Shown here: one piece after another, positions 8,451 to 17,289 of the stretch
How positions within the stretch are numbered: position 1 is the first letter of the stretch
Layout of the letters: every line of letters begins with the position of its first letter
NCBI GenBank assembly: GCA_045603585.1
Contig: JAZUMK010000027.1
Span: forward strand, 62,001 to 126,000
Direction of reading: 5' to 3'
DNA length: 64,000 bases
DNA from: SFEL01 sp045603585
GTDB taxonomy: Bacteria > Bacillota > Clostridia > Christensenellales > CAG-138
The notes under the pieces: generated by a model
What the model was told of the DNA's origin: nothing
What the model saw: the letters and a program-made list of their open reading frames with translations, nothing else
Database searches by the model: none
Made by a program: the position numbers and the translations under genes

Positions 8451-10712
8451 CTATTCCTCCGCGGGCTTTATCGGGGCATATGCGGCTGCAAACCGCTTTA
8501 CCCCTGCTGCGCCGAAATCTATGGACACAAGCATTGAGCTGCCTGCGCCGGATATATCCATTATTGTACCCTCGCCAAACTTTTCATGAACGACCCGCTG
8601 ATGCTTTTCAAAGGACTTCACAACGGGAGCCGCAGGCTTGGGCGCTGCAGGCGCAGATACACGGCCCAACACATGACTGTCCACCTGATAACGATTACCT
8701 GAGCTGTGTCCGCCGTAAGAATGGCCGCCGGAAGAATATCCTCCGCTCCTTGCGCCAAAGGAAGAGGTCTGAGGCTCCTGTTTACGTTCGGGGTTTGCAG
8801 ATTGAGTGAGTTCCGCAGGTATCTCATCAATGAAGCGTGAGCGGCGGTTGTAGGATTCGCTGCCGAATATGCTGCGCTGCTTTGCGTTTATCATATACAG
8901 CTTGCGCTTGGCGCGGGTCATGCCAACATAGCACAGCCTGCGTTCCTCTTCCATTGCGCCGGTGGACATATCGTTCTTTGCTCTGGAGGTGGGGAATACA
9001 TTTTCTTCCATGCCCACCATGAATACCACGGGGAACTCAAGACCCTTTGCGCTGTGCAGCGTCATAAGGGCAACTGCGCCATTTTCCTCATTCATGGAAT
9101 CTATATCCGCAACCAGAGCCACGTTTTCAAGGAATACCTTAAGGGCATCCTCTCCTTCAGGAAGGTCTTTTTCGATTTCTTTGATATTGCCGATAAGTTC
9201 CCTGAGGTTATCCATGCGGGATTCCACATCGCCCTTTTTGTCCTCGGATTTCAGATAGTTTTCATATTCCAAAGACTCGATGAGTCCCCATGTGAATTCG
9301 GACAGTGGCATGGTACGGCTAAGAGCCATATACTCCGCCATGCTGATGCCAAAGGGCTGAATTTTCTTTGCGGCCCTTGGATCCATATCGTCAAGGCAGG
9401 CTATGGATGCCATAAGCATGGAGATATTGTTTTTTTCCGCAACCCGGGCCAGCTCGTTTACAGAGGCATCGCCGATGCTGCGCTTGGGTATGTTTATTAT
9501 GCGCCTGAGAGAGACATCGTCTGAGGGATTGTACATAAGGCGAAGATACGCCATTATGTCCTTGATCTCCTTGCGCTCATAGAACCGCTGACCGCCGTAT
9601 ACCCTGTTGGGTATACCATAATTCATAAGGGTCGTTTCAGGAACGCGGCTCTGGGCGTTCATGCGGTAGAGTATGGCAAAATCCCCATAGCTCATGCCTT
9701 CACGCACTCCGTCCATCACCTTGCGGCATATGAAATGTGCCTCGTCCCTCTCGGTTTCGGCGGTGTAAATCTCTATCTTTTCGCCGTCGCCGTTATCGGT
9801 CCAGAGTTTTTTCTGTTTGCGGTCGATATTGTTGTCTATTACCGCATTTGCGCCGTTAAGTATATTTGATGTGGAACGATAGTTCTGCTCAAGGCGAATC
9901 ACCTTTGCACCGGGAAAATCCTTTTCAAATTCAAGGATGTTGCGTATATCCGCGCCGCGCCAGCCGTATATGCTCTGATCATCATCGCCCACAACGCAGA
10001 TATTCCTATGCTCGCGGCATATAAGCTCGATCATCCTGTACTGGAGGGAGTTTGTATCCTGATACTCATCCACCAGCACATAGCTGAACTTTCTGCGATA
10101 TTTATCCAATACATCGGGGCAGCTTTCCAGCAGCTGAATGGTCATGCACAGAAGATCGTCAAAATCCAGCGCATTGCATTCCTTGAGGGAACGCTGATAT
10201 TCCCTGAATATCCTTACCACAGTCTCGTCAAGATATGGATTGTCCATAAGATACTGTTCAGGATTGAGGGATTTATTCTTCGCGTCGCTGATGCGCTCCT
10301 TTATCTCCCTCTTGGACATATCCTTATCACTGATGCCGATGCGCTTAAGGATATTTCCAATAAGGGACATCTGATCGTCATCGTCATAAATAAGAAAATT
10401 GCTTTCCCTTCCCAGCCTTGTTATATCCATCCTCAGCATGCGGGAGCAGCAGGAATGGAACGTAGTGACCCACATATCCTGAGCATCGCAGCCAATAAGC
10501 GCCTCTGTACGCTCCCGCATCTCACGGGCAGCTTTGTTTGTAAAGGTAAGTGCCAGTATGCTCCAGGGTGCAACTCCATGCTCAACAAGGTTTGCTATTC
10601 TGAAAGTAAGGGCGCGGGTTTTTCCCGAGCCTGCGCCGGCAAGTATAAGAAGAGGCCCATTCAGAGTTTCTACCGCAAGCCTCTGGGGCGCGTTAAGGGT
10701 TGAAAGATCCAT
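8451..10712 (-). CDS. pcrA: ATP-dependent DNA helicase PcrA (UvrD/Rep superfamily 1A)
   Basis: 3'-5' helicase acting in repair and in removing proteins from DNA. All SF1 motifs are present: Q motif LNAPQRLAV, Walker A GAGSGKT at residues 26-32, TFTNKAAREM, LVDEYQDTN, GDDDQSIYGWRGA, LEQNYRS, TLHSAKGLEFPVV and VGMTRAKRKLY. A Gly/Ser/Tyr-rich linker near residues 650-680 leads to a C-terminal Tudor-like module (QRVVHEKFGEGTI) that in other PcrA proteins contacts RNA polymerase. At 753 aa it is full length. SD GGAG is 9 nt before the ATG. First gene of pcrA-ligA-AIR-synthase-like. Confidence 0.97.
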   Translation of the reverse strand: MDLSTLNAPQRLAVETLNGPLLILAGAGSGKTRALTFRIANLVEHGVAPWSILALTFTNKAAREMRERTEALIGCDAQDMWVTTFHSCCSRMLRMDITRLGRESNFLIYDDDDQMSLIGNILKRIGISDKDMSKREIKERISDAKNKSLNPEQYLMDNPYLDETVVRIFREYQRSLKECNALDFDDLLCMTIQLLESCPDVLDKYRRKFSYVLVDEYQDTNSLQYRMIELICREHRNICVVGDDDQSIYGWRGADIRNILEFEKDFPGAKVIRLEQNYRSTSNILNGANAVIDNNIDRKQKKLWTDNGDGEKIEIYTAETERDEAHFICRKVMDGVREGMSYGDFAILYRMNAQSRVPETTLMNYGIPNRVYGGQRFYERKEIKDIMAYLRLMYNPSDDVSLRRIINIPKRSIGDASVNELARVAEKNNISMLMASIACLDDMDPRAAKKIQPFGISMAEYMALSRTMPLSEFTWGLIESLEYENYLKSEDKKGDVESRMDNLRELIGNIKEIEKDLPEGEDALKVFLENVALVADIDSMNEENGAVALMTLHSAKGLEFPVVFMVGMEENVFPTSRAKNDMSTGAMEEERRLCYVGMTRAKRKLYMINAKQRSIFGSESYNRRSRFIDEIPAELTQSANPERKQEPQTSSFGARSGGYSSGGHSYGGHSSGNRYQVDSHVLGRVSAPAAPKPAAPVVKSFEKHQRVVHEKFGEGTIMDISGAGSSMLVSIDFGAAGVKRFAAAYAPIKPAEE

Positions 10713-10753
10713 TTGATTTATCTCCGATAAAGCTTATTGCCGCATATTTTTAC

Positions 10754-10788
10754 ATATACATTTTACCACATATTGCGGTCAAGCAAAA
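10754..10788 (-). promoter_or_regulatory. Promoter region of pcrA operon
   Basis: Two overlapping solutions: TTTTGC-17-TAAAAT with an extended TGG before the -10 (10760-10788), or TTGACC-17-GTATAT (10754-10782). The first is the better -10. Nothing else recognisable lies between pcrA and the terminator at 10811. Confidence 0.6.
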
Positions 10789-10810
10789 GCCATAGGATAA
10801 ATATAGATAC

Positions 10811-10839
10811 AAAAAGAGCCACCCTTTTCGGATGGCCCT
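10811..10839 (-). terminator. Intrinsic terminator of the pheS-pheT operon
   Basis: On the minus strand a 10-bp stem AGGGCCATCC / GGGTGGCTCT around a GAAAA loop, followed by T5. It lies 14 bp after the stop of the small membrane gene at 10854. Confidence 0.88.
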
Positions 10840-10853
10840 TTGATTTGGTTTGA

Positions 10854-11111
10854 TCAGTAGTTTACCAGCTCCAGCAGCTGCACACAGCCCGCAATGAGAT
10901 TGAGCGCAGCAGCAAAATACAGAAGAGGTACCAGCCCGCGCTTAGCGTTGCCTGCATCTCTGAGGCTAAGGGCAAACAGCAGCAATGCTGCGCCGAGGCA
11001 AAGTGGGGACATGCCCTTTATTCCCTTGCCGAAACCAAATTCCATAACGGTATTGGATACGGACATCAGCGCAAATACGATGCCGAAAAAGGATGTGCGA
11101 TTATACTGCAT
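10854..11111 (-). CDS. Small membrane protein of unknown function
   Basis: 85 aa with three hydrophobic stretches (residues about 8-24, 36-48 and 62-80), Arg/Lys only in the short loops; no cysteine pair, no known motif. AAGGAGG precedes the ATG, and the gene starts 11 bp after the pheT stop and ends just before the operon terminator, so it is co-transcribed with pheS-pheT. I do not recognise the family. The strong SD and the operon position make it a real gene; its role is open. Confidence 0.75.
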   Translation of the reverse strand: MQYNRTSFFGIVFALMSVSNTVMEFGFGKGIKGMSPLCLGAALLLFALSLRDAGNAKRGLVPLLYFAAALNLIAGCVQLLELVNY

Positions 11112-11122
11112 ATCTTCCTCCT

Positions 11123-13528
11123 TTATGCTCTAAGGTCTGCATCAAGAGTTTCCTTGAGTGTGCGGATTATAGTGTTCATGGCGTCGGTAATATCCTCATC
11201 GGTAAGAGTGCGGTCTTCCGCACGAACGGTGTAGGAATATGCCATGCTCTTCTTACCTTCAGCGATACCGGTTCCGCGATATACGTCAAACAGCTCAACA
11301 TTTTCAAGCAGAACCTTTACAGGGGCAGACTTGATTGCGGCCGCTACCTGTGCGGAGGTTACGCTTTCATCCACCACAACGGCTATATCGCGGGGAACAG
11401 TAGGATACTTGGGTATAGCTTTATAGGTCTTGCCGTTTTCACGCAGTTCAAACAGCTTCTGTACGGACAGCTCTGCCGCATATGCTGCCTGAGGTACGCC
11501 GAAGGCCTTGCGGGTTTCAGGATGAACAGCGCCCATCTCGCCTATTACCTGACCGTCAACCTTGATAAGGGCCTTCTGGCCGGGCTGGAAGAACTCGCTG
11601 CCGCCGGGCACATACTCAGCACGCTCGCCAATGCCCAGCTTGCGCAGCAGATACTCAACCATTCCCTTCAGAGTGAAGAAGTTTTCTTCAGCGCCGCTGA
11701 ATATGATACCAAGCATCTTGCGCTCTTCCGGCAGATCGGGGTTGTTGTCTATATGAACATTGCCCACCTCGAAGAACCTGCCATGGCCGGTCTTGCGGTT
11801 GCAGTTGAGGGCTACAGTGTTCAGCATACCTGCCATGAGAGTGGTACGCATAAGGCTCTGATCCTCGCCGAAGGGATTCATCAGCTTAACTGCCATACGC
11901 TTTTCGTCTCCCTCAGGAATGCGCAGCGCATTAAGGGCAGCGGGGCCGGTGAAGTTGTAATTGTACATTTCATAGCAGCCCATTGCCACACACATATCCT
12001 TGACCTGATCTTCGTGGCGGGTCTCGGGACTGAGGCAGCCGCGGAAGGTATCGCCCTGCATAAGGGTGGGCTCGATGTTATAGTAACCGTATACCCTTGC
12101 GATTTCCTCTGCGATATCCCAATCGGACTCTATGCTGCTCTCGATATCCACGCGATAATGAGGCACTGTAACGACCAGGACATCCCCATCGACCTTTGCG
12201 CTGATATTAAGGGTATCCAGCATCTTTACCATATCTTCAGCGGAGATATCGGTATTGAGGATGCGGTTTACATGATTCCAGTCAACGTTTATCACGCGCT
12301 CACTGATATCTGCGGCACATACGTCGATATTGCCTCCGATAACAGTACCTGCGTCAAGCTCTGCAACCAGCTCAATGGCGCGATCTATTGCCAGCTGAGT
12401 ATTAACAGGCTCTACGCCCTTAATATAACGTGATGCGGCATCGGTAACGTGATGCAGCTCGCGGGTGGTATGGCGGATGTTGCTGCCCTTGAACACTGCG
12501 CATTCAAAGAATACTGTCTTGGTATCCTCGGTAATTTCGGAGTTTTCTCCGCCCATTACGCCCGCAATGCCAACGCCCTTTGCAGGGTCAGCTATCAGCA
12601 GAACGTTGGGAGAAACAGTCCTCTCCTTGCCGTCCAGAGTCTTTACTACCTCGCCTTCCTTGCCGCGGCGGACGATGATCTGTCCGTCGGTGATGCAGGA
12701 AAAATCGAATGCATGCATGGGCTGGCCGTATTCGATCATAACGTAGTTGGTTATATCTACGATGTTATTGATGGGCCTGAGGCCAACGCTGCGAAGCCTC
12801 TTCTGCATCCATGCGGGAGAAGGAGCGATCCTGATATCCTTAACCACGCGACCGATGTATCTGGGGCAAAGGTCGGTATCCATTACCCGAACTGATGCGT
12901 ATTCCTTTGCATCTCCCTCGCCCTCCACCTGCTTAATGGCAGGCTCGATGAACTTCTGGCCAAGAGCTGCGGCAGCTTCGCGGCACATGCCTATGATGCT
13001 GATGCAGTCTGCCCTGTTGGGAGTCAGCTCGATATCGAATACGATATCGTTAAGGCCAACGGCTTCCTGTATGGACTGACCAAGGGGCTGATTGTCCTTG
13101 AGGATGAGCAGGCCGTATACTTCCGCGCCGGGATAATCAGCCTCGGTAAGGCCCAGCTCCTGACCGGAGCAAAGCATACCGCAGCTTTCTACGCCGCGCA
13201 TAACAGTGGAATGAATCACTACGCCGCCGGGGAGAGTTGCGCCGTCCAATGCTACAGGCACCAGCGCACCTTCAAATATATTGGGAGCGCCGGTAACAAG
13301 GGTAAGATTTTCCTCCTTGCCGATGTTGACTTCGCATATCTTCAGCTTGTCTGCATTGGGATGCTGTTCAATCTTTTCGATGCGGCCCACAACTATGTTG
13401 CTTACGCCGGGCATCTCGTCAATTATTTCAGCAATTTCAAAGCCGCGCCACATCATCAGTTCTACGAACTTTTCAGGGGTCACGTTGAAATCAACATATT
13501 CTTTTAACCACTTAAGGGGCAGTTTCAT
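11123..13528 (-). CDS. pheT: Phenylalanine-tRNA ligase beta subunit
   Basis: Large subunit of the (alpha-beta)2 enzyme that charges tRNA-Phe. The 801-aa protein shows the N-terminal MKLPLKWLKEYVDF, a tRNA-binding EMAP-like domain (residues about 40-150, NIVVGRIEKIEQHPNADKL), the B3/B4 editing domain, B5, the catalytic-like core (ENSEITEDT, PFGEDQSLMRTTLM) and the C-terminal ferredoxin-fold anticodon domain (PKYPTVPRDIAVVVDESV). GGAGG lies 10 nt before the ATG. It follows pheS by 18 bp under T-box control. Confidence 0.97.
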   Translation of the reverse strand: MKLPLKWLKEYVDFNVTPEKFVELMMWRGFEIAEIIDEMPGVSNIVVGRIEKIEQHPNADKLKICEVNIGKEENLTLVTGAPNIFEGALVPVALDGATLPGGVVIHSTVMRGVESCGMLCSGQELGLTEADYPGAEVYGLLILKDNQPLGQSIQEAVGLNDIVFDIELTPNRADCISIIGMCREAAAALGQKFIEPAIKQVEGEGDAKEYASVRVMDTDLCPRYIGRVVKDIRIAPSPAWMQKRLRSVGLRPINNIVDITNYVMIEYGQPMHAFDFSCITDGQIIVRRGKEGEVVKTLDGKERTVSPNVLLIADPAKGVGIAGVMGGENSEITEDTKTVFFECAVFKGSNIRHTTRELHHVTDAASRYIKGVEPVNTQLAIDRAIELVAELDAGTVIGGNIDVCAADISERVINVDWNHVNRILNTDISAEDMVKMLDTLNISAKVDGDVLVVTVPHYRVDIESSIESDWDIAEEIARVYGYYNIEPTLMQGDTFRGCLSPETRHEDQVKDMCVAMGCYEMYNYNFTGPAALNALRIPEGDEKRMAVKLMNPFGEDQSLMRTTLMAGMLNTVALNCNRKTGHGRFFEVGNVHIDNNPDLPEERKMLGIIFSGAEENFFTLKGMVEYLLRKLGIGERAEYVPGGSEFFQPGQKALIKVDGQVIGEMGAVHPETRKAFGVPQAAYAAELSVQKLFELRENGKTYKAIPKYPTVPRDIAVVVDESVTSAQVAAAIKSAPVKVLLENVELFDVYRGTGIAEGKKSMAYSYTVRAEDRTLTDEDITDAMNTIIRTLKETLDADLRA

Positions 13529-13546
13529 AGTTATCTTACCTCCCTG

Positions 13547-14569
13547 TTAGAACTGCTTGAGGAAGCGGGCATCGTTCTCATACTCGAGACGGATATCCGT
13601 GATTCCATACTTAAGGCTTGCAATACGGTCTACGCCAAGGCCGAAAGCAAATGCCTTCCATTCCTTGGGATCAAGGCCGCAGTTTTCCAGCTCGTGGGGA
13701 TTGGTAACGCCGCTGCCAAGTATCTCCAGCCAGCCGGTGCCTTTGCACAGACGGCAGCCCTTGCCGCCGCAAAGGGTGCAGGATACGTCAACCTCGGCAG
13801 AAGGCTCCGTGAAGGGGAAATAGCTGGGACGGAAACGCATCTTTACATCCTCACCGAATACTGCATGGATAAAGGTAAGCAGTGTGCCCTTAAGGTCTGC
13901 CAGGGTAATGTTCTTATCCACAACAAAGCCTTCCATCTGCATAAATACAGGGCTATGGCTTGCGTCGACCTCGTCTACGCGGAATACACGGCCGGGCATG
14001 ATAAGCCTGAAGGGAGGCTTAAGATTCAGCAGCGCGCGAGCTTCAAGGGGGGAAGTATGGGTACGCAGAACTACCTTGTCGTTTACATAGAAGGTATCCT
14101 GCATGTCGCGTGCGGGATGATCCAGAGGCAGATTCAGCTTGGTGAAGTTGTAATCGTCATACTCCACCTCGGGGCCTTCGTAAGTGGTAAAGCCCATGCC
14201 CACCAGCGCATCGCGAATCTCGCGATAGGTCTGGGTCATAGGATGCAGATGACCTTCCGGCATGGAAATTTTACCGGGCTCGGTAACGTCTATGGCTTCC
14301 TTTGCAAAGCGCAGCTCCTGCATCTTTGCGGCGATCTCAGCCTTGCGCTGATTAAGCTCTTTTTCCAGTTCCTTCTTTACGCTGTTTACCAGCTGACCAA
14401 CGGCAGCACGCTCTTCCTTGCTGAGCTTGCCCATACCCTTGAGTATCTCGGTAAGAGAGCCGCTCTTGCCGAATACGGCGAGGTTTATGGCATCTATTGC
14501 CGCCTCGTCCTCTGCATTTTTCAGGCTTTCAAGGGTATTAAGCCTGATCTTTTCCAGAGTGTCCTTCAT
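13547..14569 (-). CDS. pheS: Phenylalanine-tRNA ligase alpha subunit
   Basis: Catalytic subunit. An N-terminal coiled coil (about 1-90) precedes the class II core: SMPEGHLHPMT, motif 2 around GRVFRVDEVDASHSP, ELENCGLDP, and motif 3 AFGLGVDRIA; an inserted CTLCGGKGCRLCKGTG Cys pair set sits before the ELLG-like segment. The start is ATG at 14569: GGAGG is 11 nt upstream. A TTG six codons earlier (14587) overlaps the SD itself and is rejected. It is preceded by a complete T-box leader. Confidence 0.96.
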   Translation of the reverse strand: MKDTLEKIRLNTLESLKNAEDEAAIDAINLAVFGKSGSLTEILKGMGKLSKEERAAVGQLVNSVKKELEKELNQRKAEIAAKMQELRFAKEAIDVTEPGKISMPEGHLHPMTQTYREIRDALVGMGFTTYEGPEVEYDDYNFTKLNLPLDHPARDMQDTFYVNDKVVLRTHTSPLEARALLNLKPPFRLIMPGRVFRVDEVDASHSPVFMQMEGFVVDKNITLADLKGTLLTFIHAVFGEDVKMRFRPSYFPFTEPSAEVDVSCTLCGGKGCRLCKGTGWLEILGSGVTNPHELENCGLDPKEWKAFAFGLGVDRIASLKYGITDIRLEYENDARFLKQF

Positions 14570-14585
14570 GGTTTTAAAATCCTCC

Positions 14586-14843
14586 AAATTAAAATTGCGC
14601 CTCGTCCTAAGGGACGAAGGCCCATTCGTGGTACCACCCTAATTCACCCTGCCATCACAGGGCCTTTATCGCTGTATCGGGCTTACCCGGCCCCAACTAC
14701 TCACCTTAAAACATCAGGCTTCACCGGGGCGGCTCAGGAGCGAACTTGTGCAGGATTTTCCCATAAGCCGCTTGCAGCATGCGCGGCTCTCTCTGAAATG
14801 GGATATGGCCCGCTTTTCTCCATCATAGCCATAATTTCAATTT
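14586..14843 (-). promoter_or_regulatory. T-box riboswitch (tRNA-Phe) controlling pheS-pheT
   Basis: Read on the minus strand. Contains a Stem I AGAGAG element, a specifier-loop codon TTC (14744-14742) followed by GCTCCTGAG, as in other T-boxes, and the antiterminator core AGGGTGGTACCACG at 14627-14640. The competing terminator is GCCTTCGTCC-CTTA-GGACGAGGC (14599-14621) then a T-rich run ending next to the pheS SD. TTC is a Phe codon, matching the downstream gene. Uncharged tRNA-Phe would favour antitermination. Confidence 0.95.
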
Positions 14844-14849
14844 TGATAT

Positions 14850-14878
14850 ATTTTAGCACATTCAGCCAAACTGTTCAA
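14850..14878 (-). promoter_or_regulatory. Promoter of the pheS T-box leader
   Basis: TTGAAC-17-TAAAAT with TGC directly before the -10 (extended -10). The predicted start near 14843 leaves a full-length T-box leader of about 270 nt before pheS. Confidence 0.8.
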
Positions 14879-14888
14879 TGGCTAATTT

Positions 14889-16499
14889 TTATTTAAGCCG
14901 CTGCTCCAGCTGATCTGCAAGGTCTGATACATTGTCCGCAAGGTCCGCTACCTTCGCGCTGTCGGATATGGCATCTATCAAAGCTACCATCAGCCGCTTC
15001 AGCTCTGCCTTTATGCCGGACGCCTTGGAGGGCTTTGCGGCCTTGCCTGCGGCAGGCTTTACGAGCTTGGTTTCGGTGGCGTATACCTCTCCGCTTTCAA
15101 GGTCAAATTCCTCGAACATACCGGGAACTTCCACATCATATCCCCGCTCCTCAAGCTTATCCTTAAGGGCATATATTGCGCTTTCTTCACCGTGAACGAG
15201 GAATACCTTTGCGGGCTTTTTATCTATCTCATCCACCCATGTAAGCAGCTCGCGCTGATCCGCATGGCCGGAGAAGCCCTGAATGCGCTGAATGTCAGCA
15301 TTTACCATGACCGGAACGCCCAGTATCTTTATCTTTTTGGCGCCATCGGTCAGCATGCGGCCGATTGTTCCAACGGCCTGATATCCGGCAAATACAACGG
15401 TAGTAGTTGCCTTAAACAGATTATTCTTCAGATGATGACGTATGCGGCCTGCATCGCACATGCCTGATGCGGAAATTATGATATTGCAGCCCTTGGCTTC
15501 GTTTATGAGCTTGCTCTCGTCGGCGGTCTCCGCAACCTTGAGGGTATCAAATTCGAACAAATCGCCGCTTCGTGCAATAGCCTTTGTTTCGTCATCATAG
15601 CACTCCGCTCCGCAGGCAGCATATACGCGTGTTGCCTTTATACCAAGGGGGCTGTCTATATATACAGGAATCTTTTCAAGGCCGGGAACGGTATTATTTA
15701 CCAGCATCCGCTTGATATAGTAAAGCAGCTCCTGAGTGCGGCCAACCGCAAAAGCAGGTATAACAATATTGCCGCCCCTTGCAATACCGTTTTTCAATAC
15801 GCGGGCAAACTCAGCTTCTTTTTCTTCATCGGTAGTAACTTCATGCACCCTGTCGCCATAGGTGCTTTCCATGATGAGATAGTCGGCTGCTTCGGGGCTT
15901 TCGGGGTCCTTTATGATGGGTCTGTCATCGCGGCCGATATCGCCGGAGAATACAAAGCGGGTGGTTTTTCCGCCTTCGGTCACCCATATTTCAATGGCAG
16001 AGGAGCCCAGCAGATGGCCAACGTCGGTAAACCTGGCCTTTACGCCGGAACAAACGTCAACTATTTTACCGTAGCTGCTGGGTTTGAACTGCTTGAGGGT
16101 ATTCTCAACATCCTGAGAGGTATACAAAGGCTCCACAAGAGGCTTGCCGGCACGTTCATTCTTGCGGTTTTGGTATTCTGCATCCTGCTCCTGAATATGC
16201 GCGCTGTCAGGAAGCATTATGCCGCAAAGCTTTGAAGTGGCTTCTGTGGAAATGATGGGGCCTTTAAAGCCACGCTTTACCAGCAGAGGAACAAGACCGG
16301 TATGATCGATATGGGCATGGGTAAGCAAAAGCGCCTTAATATCGGCGGGAACAAAGGGAAATTCACCCTCGCCGTATTCGCTCTTTGCATCCGCACCCTG
16401 CCGCATACCGCAGTCAACAAGTATGCTGCCGCCTTCGAATGTAATCATATGGCAGGAGCCGGTTACCGCCTTCGCTGCGCCGCAGAATCTAAGCTTCAT
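14889..16499 (-). CDS. Metallo-beta-lactamase / beta-CASP family RNA-processing enzyme
   Basis: 536-aa CPSF-like ribonuclease family member. The metallo-beta-lactamase core shows HAHIDH at residues 61-66, a GHLLGS loop and FSGDIGRDDRP; the beta-CASP region shows ESTYGDR, PAFAVGRTQELLYYI, SASGMCDAGRIRHHL and the C-terminal metal His in GFSGHADQ. A Lys/Ala-rich linker and a short helical tail (ADLADNVSDLADQLEQRL) follow. The start is ATG 16499 (GGAGG 10 nt upstream); an upstream ATG at 16538 has no SD. Family members are annotated as RNA exonucleases or endonucleases; the target here is unknown. It is monocistronic, preceded by its own promoter. Confidence 0.9.
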   Translation of the reverse strand: MKLRFCGAAKAVTGSCHMITFEGGSILVDCGMRQGADAKSEYGEGEFPFVPADIKALLLTHAHIDHTGLVPLLVKRGFKGPIISTEATSKLCGIMLPDSAHIQEQDAEYQNRKNERAGKPLVEPLYTSQDVENTLKQFKPSSYGKIVDVCSGVKARFTDVGHLLGSSAIEIWVTEGGKTTRFVFSGDIGRDDRPIIKDPESPEAADYLIMESTYGDRVHEVTTDEEKEAEFARVLKNGIARGGNIVIPAFAVGRTQELLYYIKRMLVNNTVPGLEKIPVYIDSPLGIKATRVYAACGAECYDDETKAIARSGDLFEFDTLKVAETADESKLINEAKGCNIIISASGMCDAGRIRHHLKNNLFKATTTVVFAGYQAVGTIGRMLTDGAKKIKILGVPVMVNADIQRIQGFSGHADQRELLTWVDEIDKKPAKVFLVHGEESAIYALKDKLEERGYDVEVPGMFEEFDLESGEVYATETKLVKPAAGKAAKPSKASGIKAELKRLMVALIDAISDSAKVADLADNVSDLADQLEQRLK

Positions 16500-16562
16500 A
16501 ATACTTTTGCCTCCGTATAAAGAATATAGATCAGACATGTATATAGTGTTTTGACATTATAT

Positions 16563-16571
16563 ATTATACCA
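16563..16571 (-). promoter_or_regulatory. Extended -10 promoter of the beta-CASP gene
   Basis: TGG followed by TATAAT; no good -35 hexamer at 16-18 bp. About 60 bp upstream of the ATG at 16499. Confidence 0.55.
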
Positions 16572-16622
16572 CGTATATGAAAAATGAACACCCACCAGAA
16601 CGTATATGTTGCCAAAAGTTCA

Positions 16623-16651
16623 AAATGGCGCTCCGCAATGGAACGCCATTT
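16623..16651 (-). terminator. Probable terminator of the SEC-C gene
   Basis: A 12-bp stem (AAATGGCGTTCC / GGAGCGCCATTT) around ATTGC lies 13 bp after the stop. The T-tract is interrupted (TTGAACTTTT), so efficiency is uncertain. Confidence 0.6.
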
Positions 16652-16663
16652 GTTTATGCTATA

Positions 16664-17167
<504 letters not shown>

Positions 17168-17209
17168 GTTAAATCTCCTGTATTAGTAAATTTTTGTTTT
17201 ATTCCAACC

Positions 17210-17242
17210 AGTATAAAATCACAAAACCCGATGCCCTGTCAA
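17210..17242 (-). promoter_or_regulatory. Possible promoter of the SEC-C gene
   Basis: A perfect -35 TTGACA (17237-17242) is followed by TTTATA at 19 bp or TATACT at 21 bp. The spacing is loose, so only the -35 is convincing. Confidence 0.4.
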
Positions 17243-17289
17243 GGGAATATTTGATTTTGCGGCTTTTTATAACATTTTGTCAGCGTATA

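Noticed and set aside
11093..12433. Plus-strand frame opposite pheT (446 codons)
   Set aside because: pheT is a clear, full-length gene; the mirror frame has no SD or family.
14587..14589. TTG as start of pheS
   Set aside because: It overlaps the GGAGG SD; the ATG at 14569 has ideal spacing.
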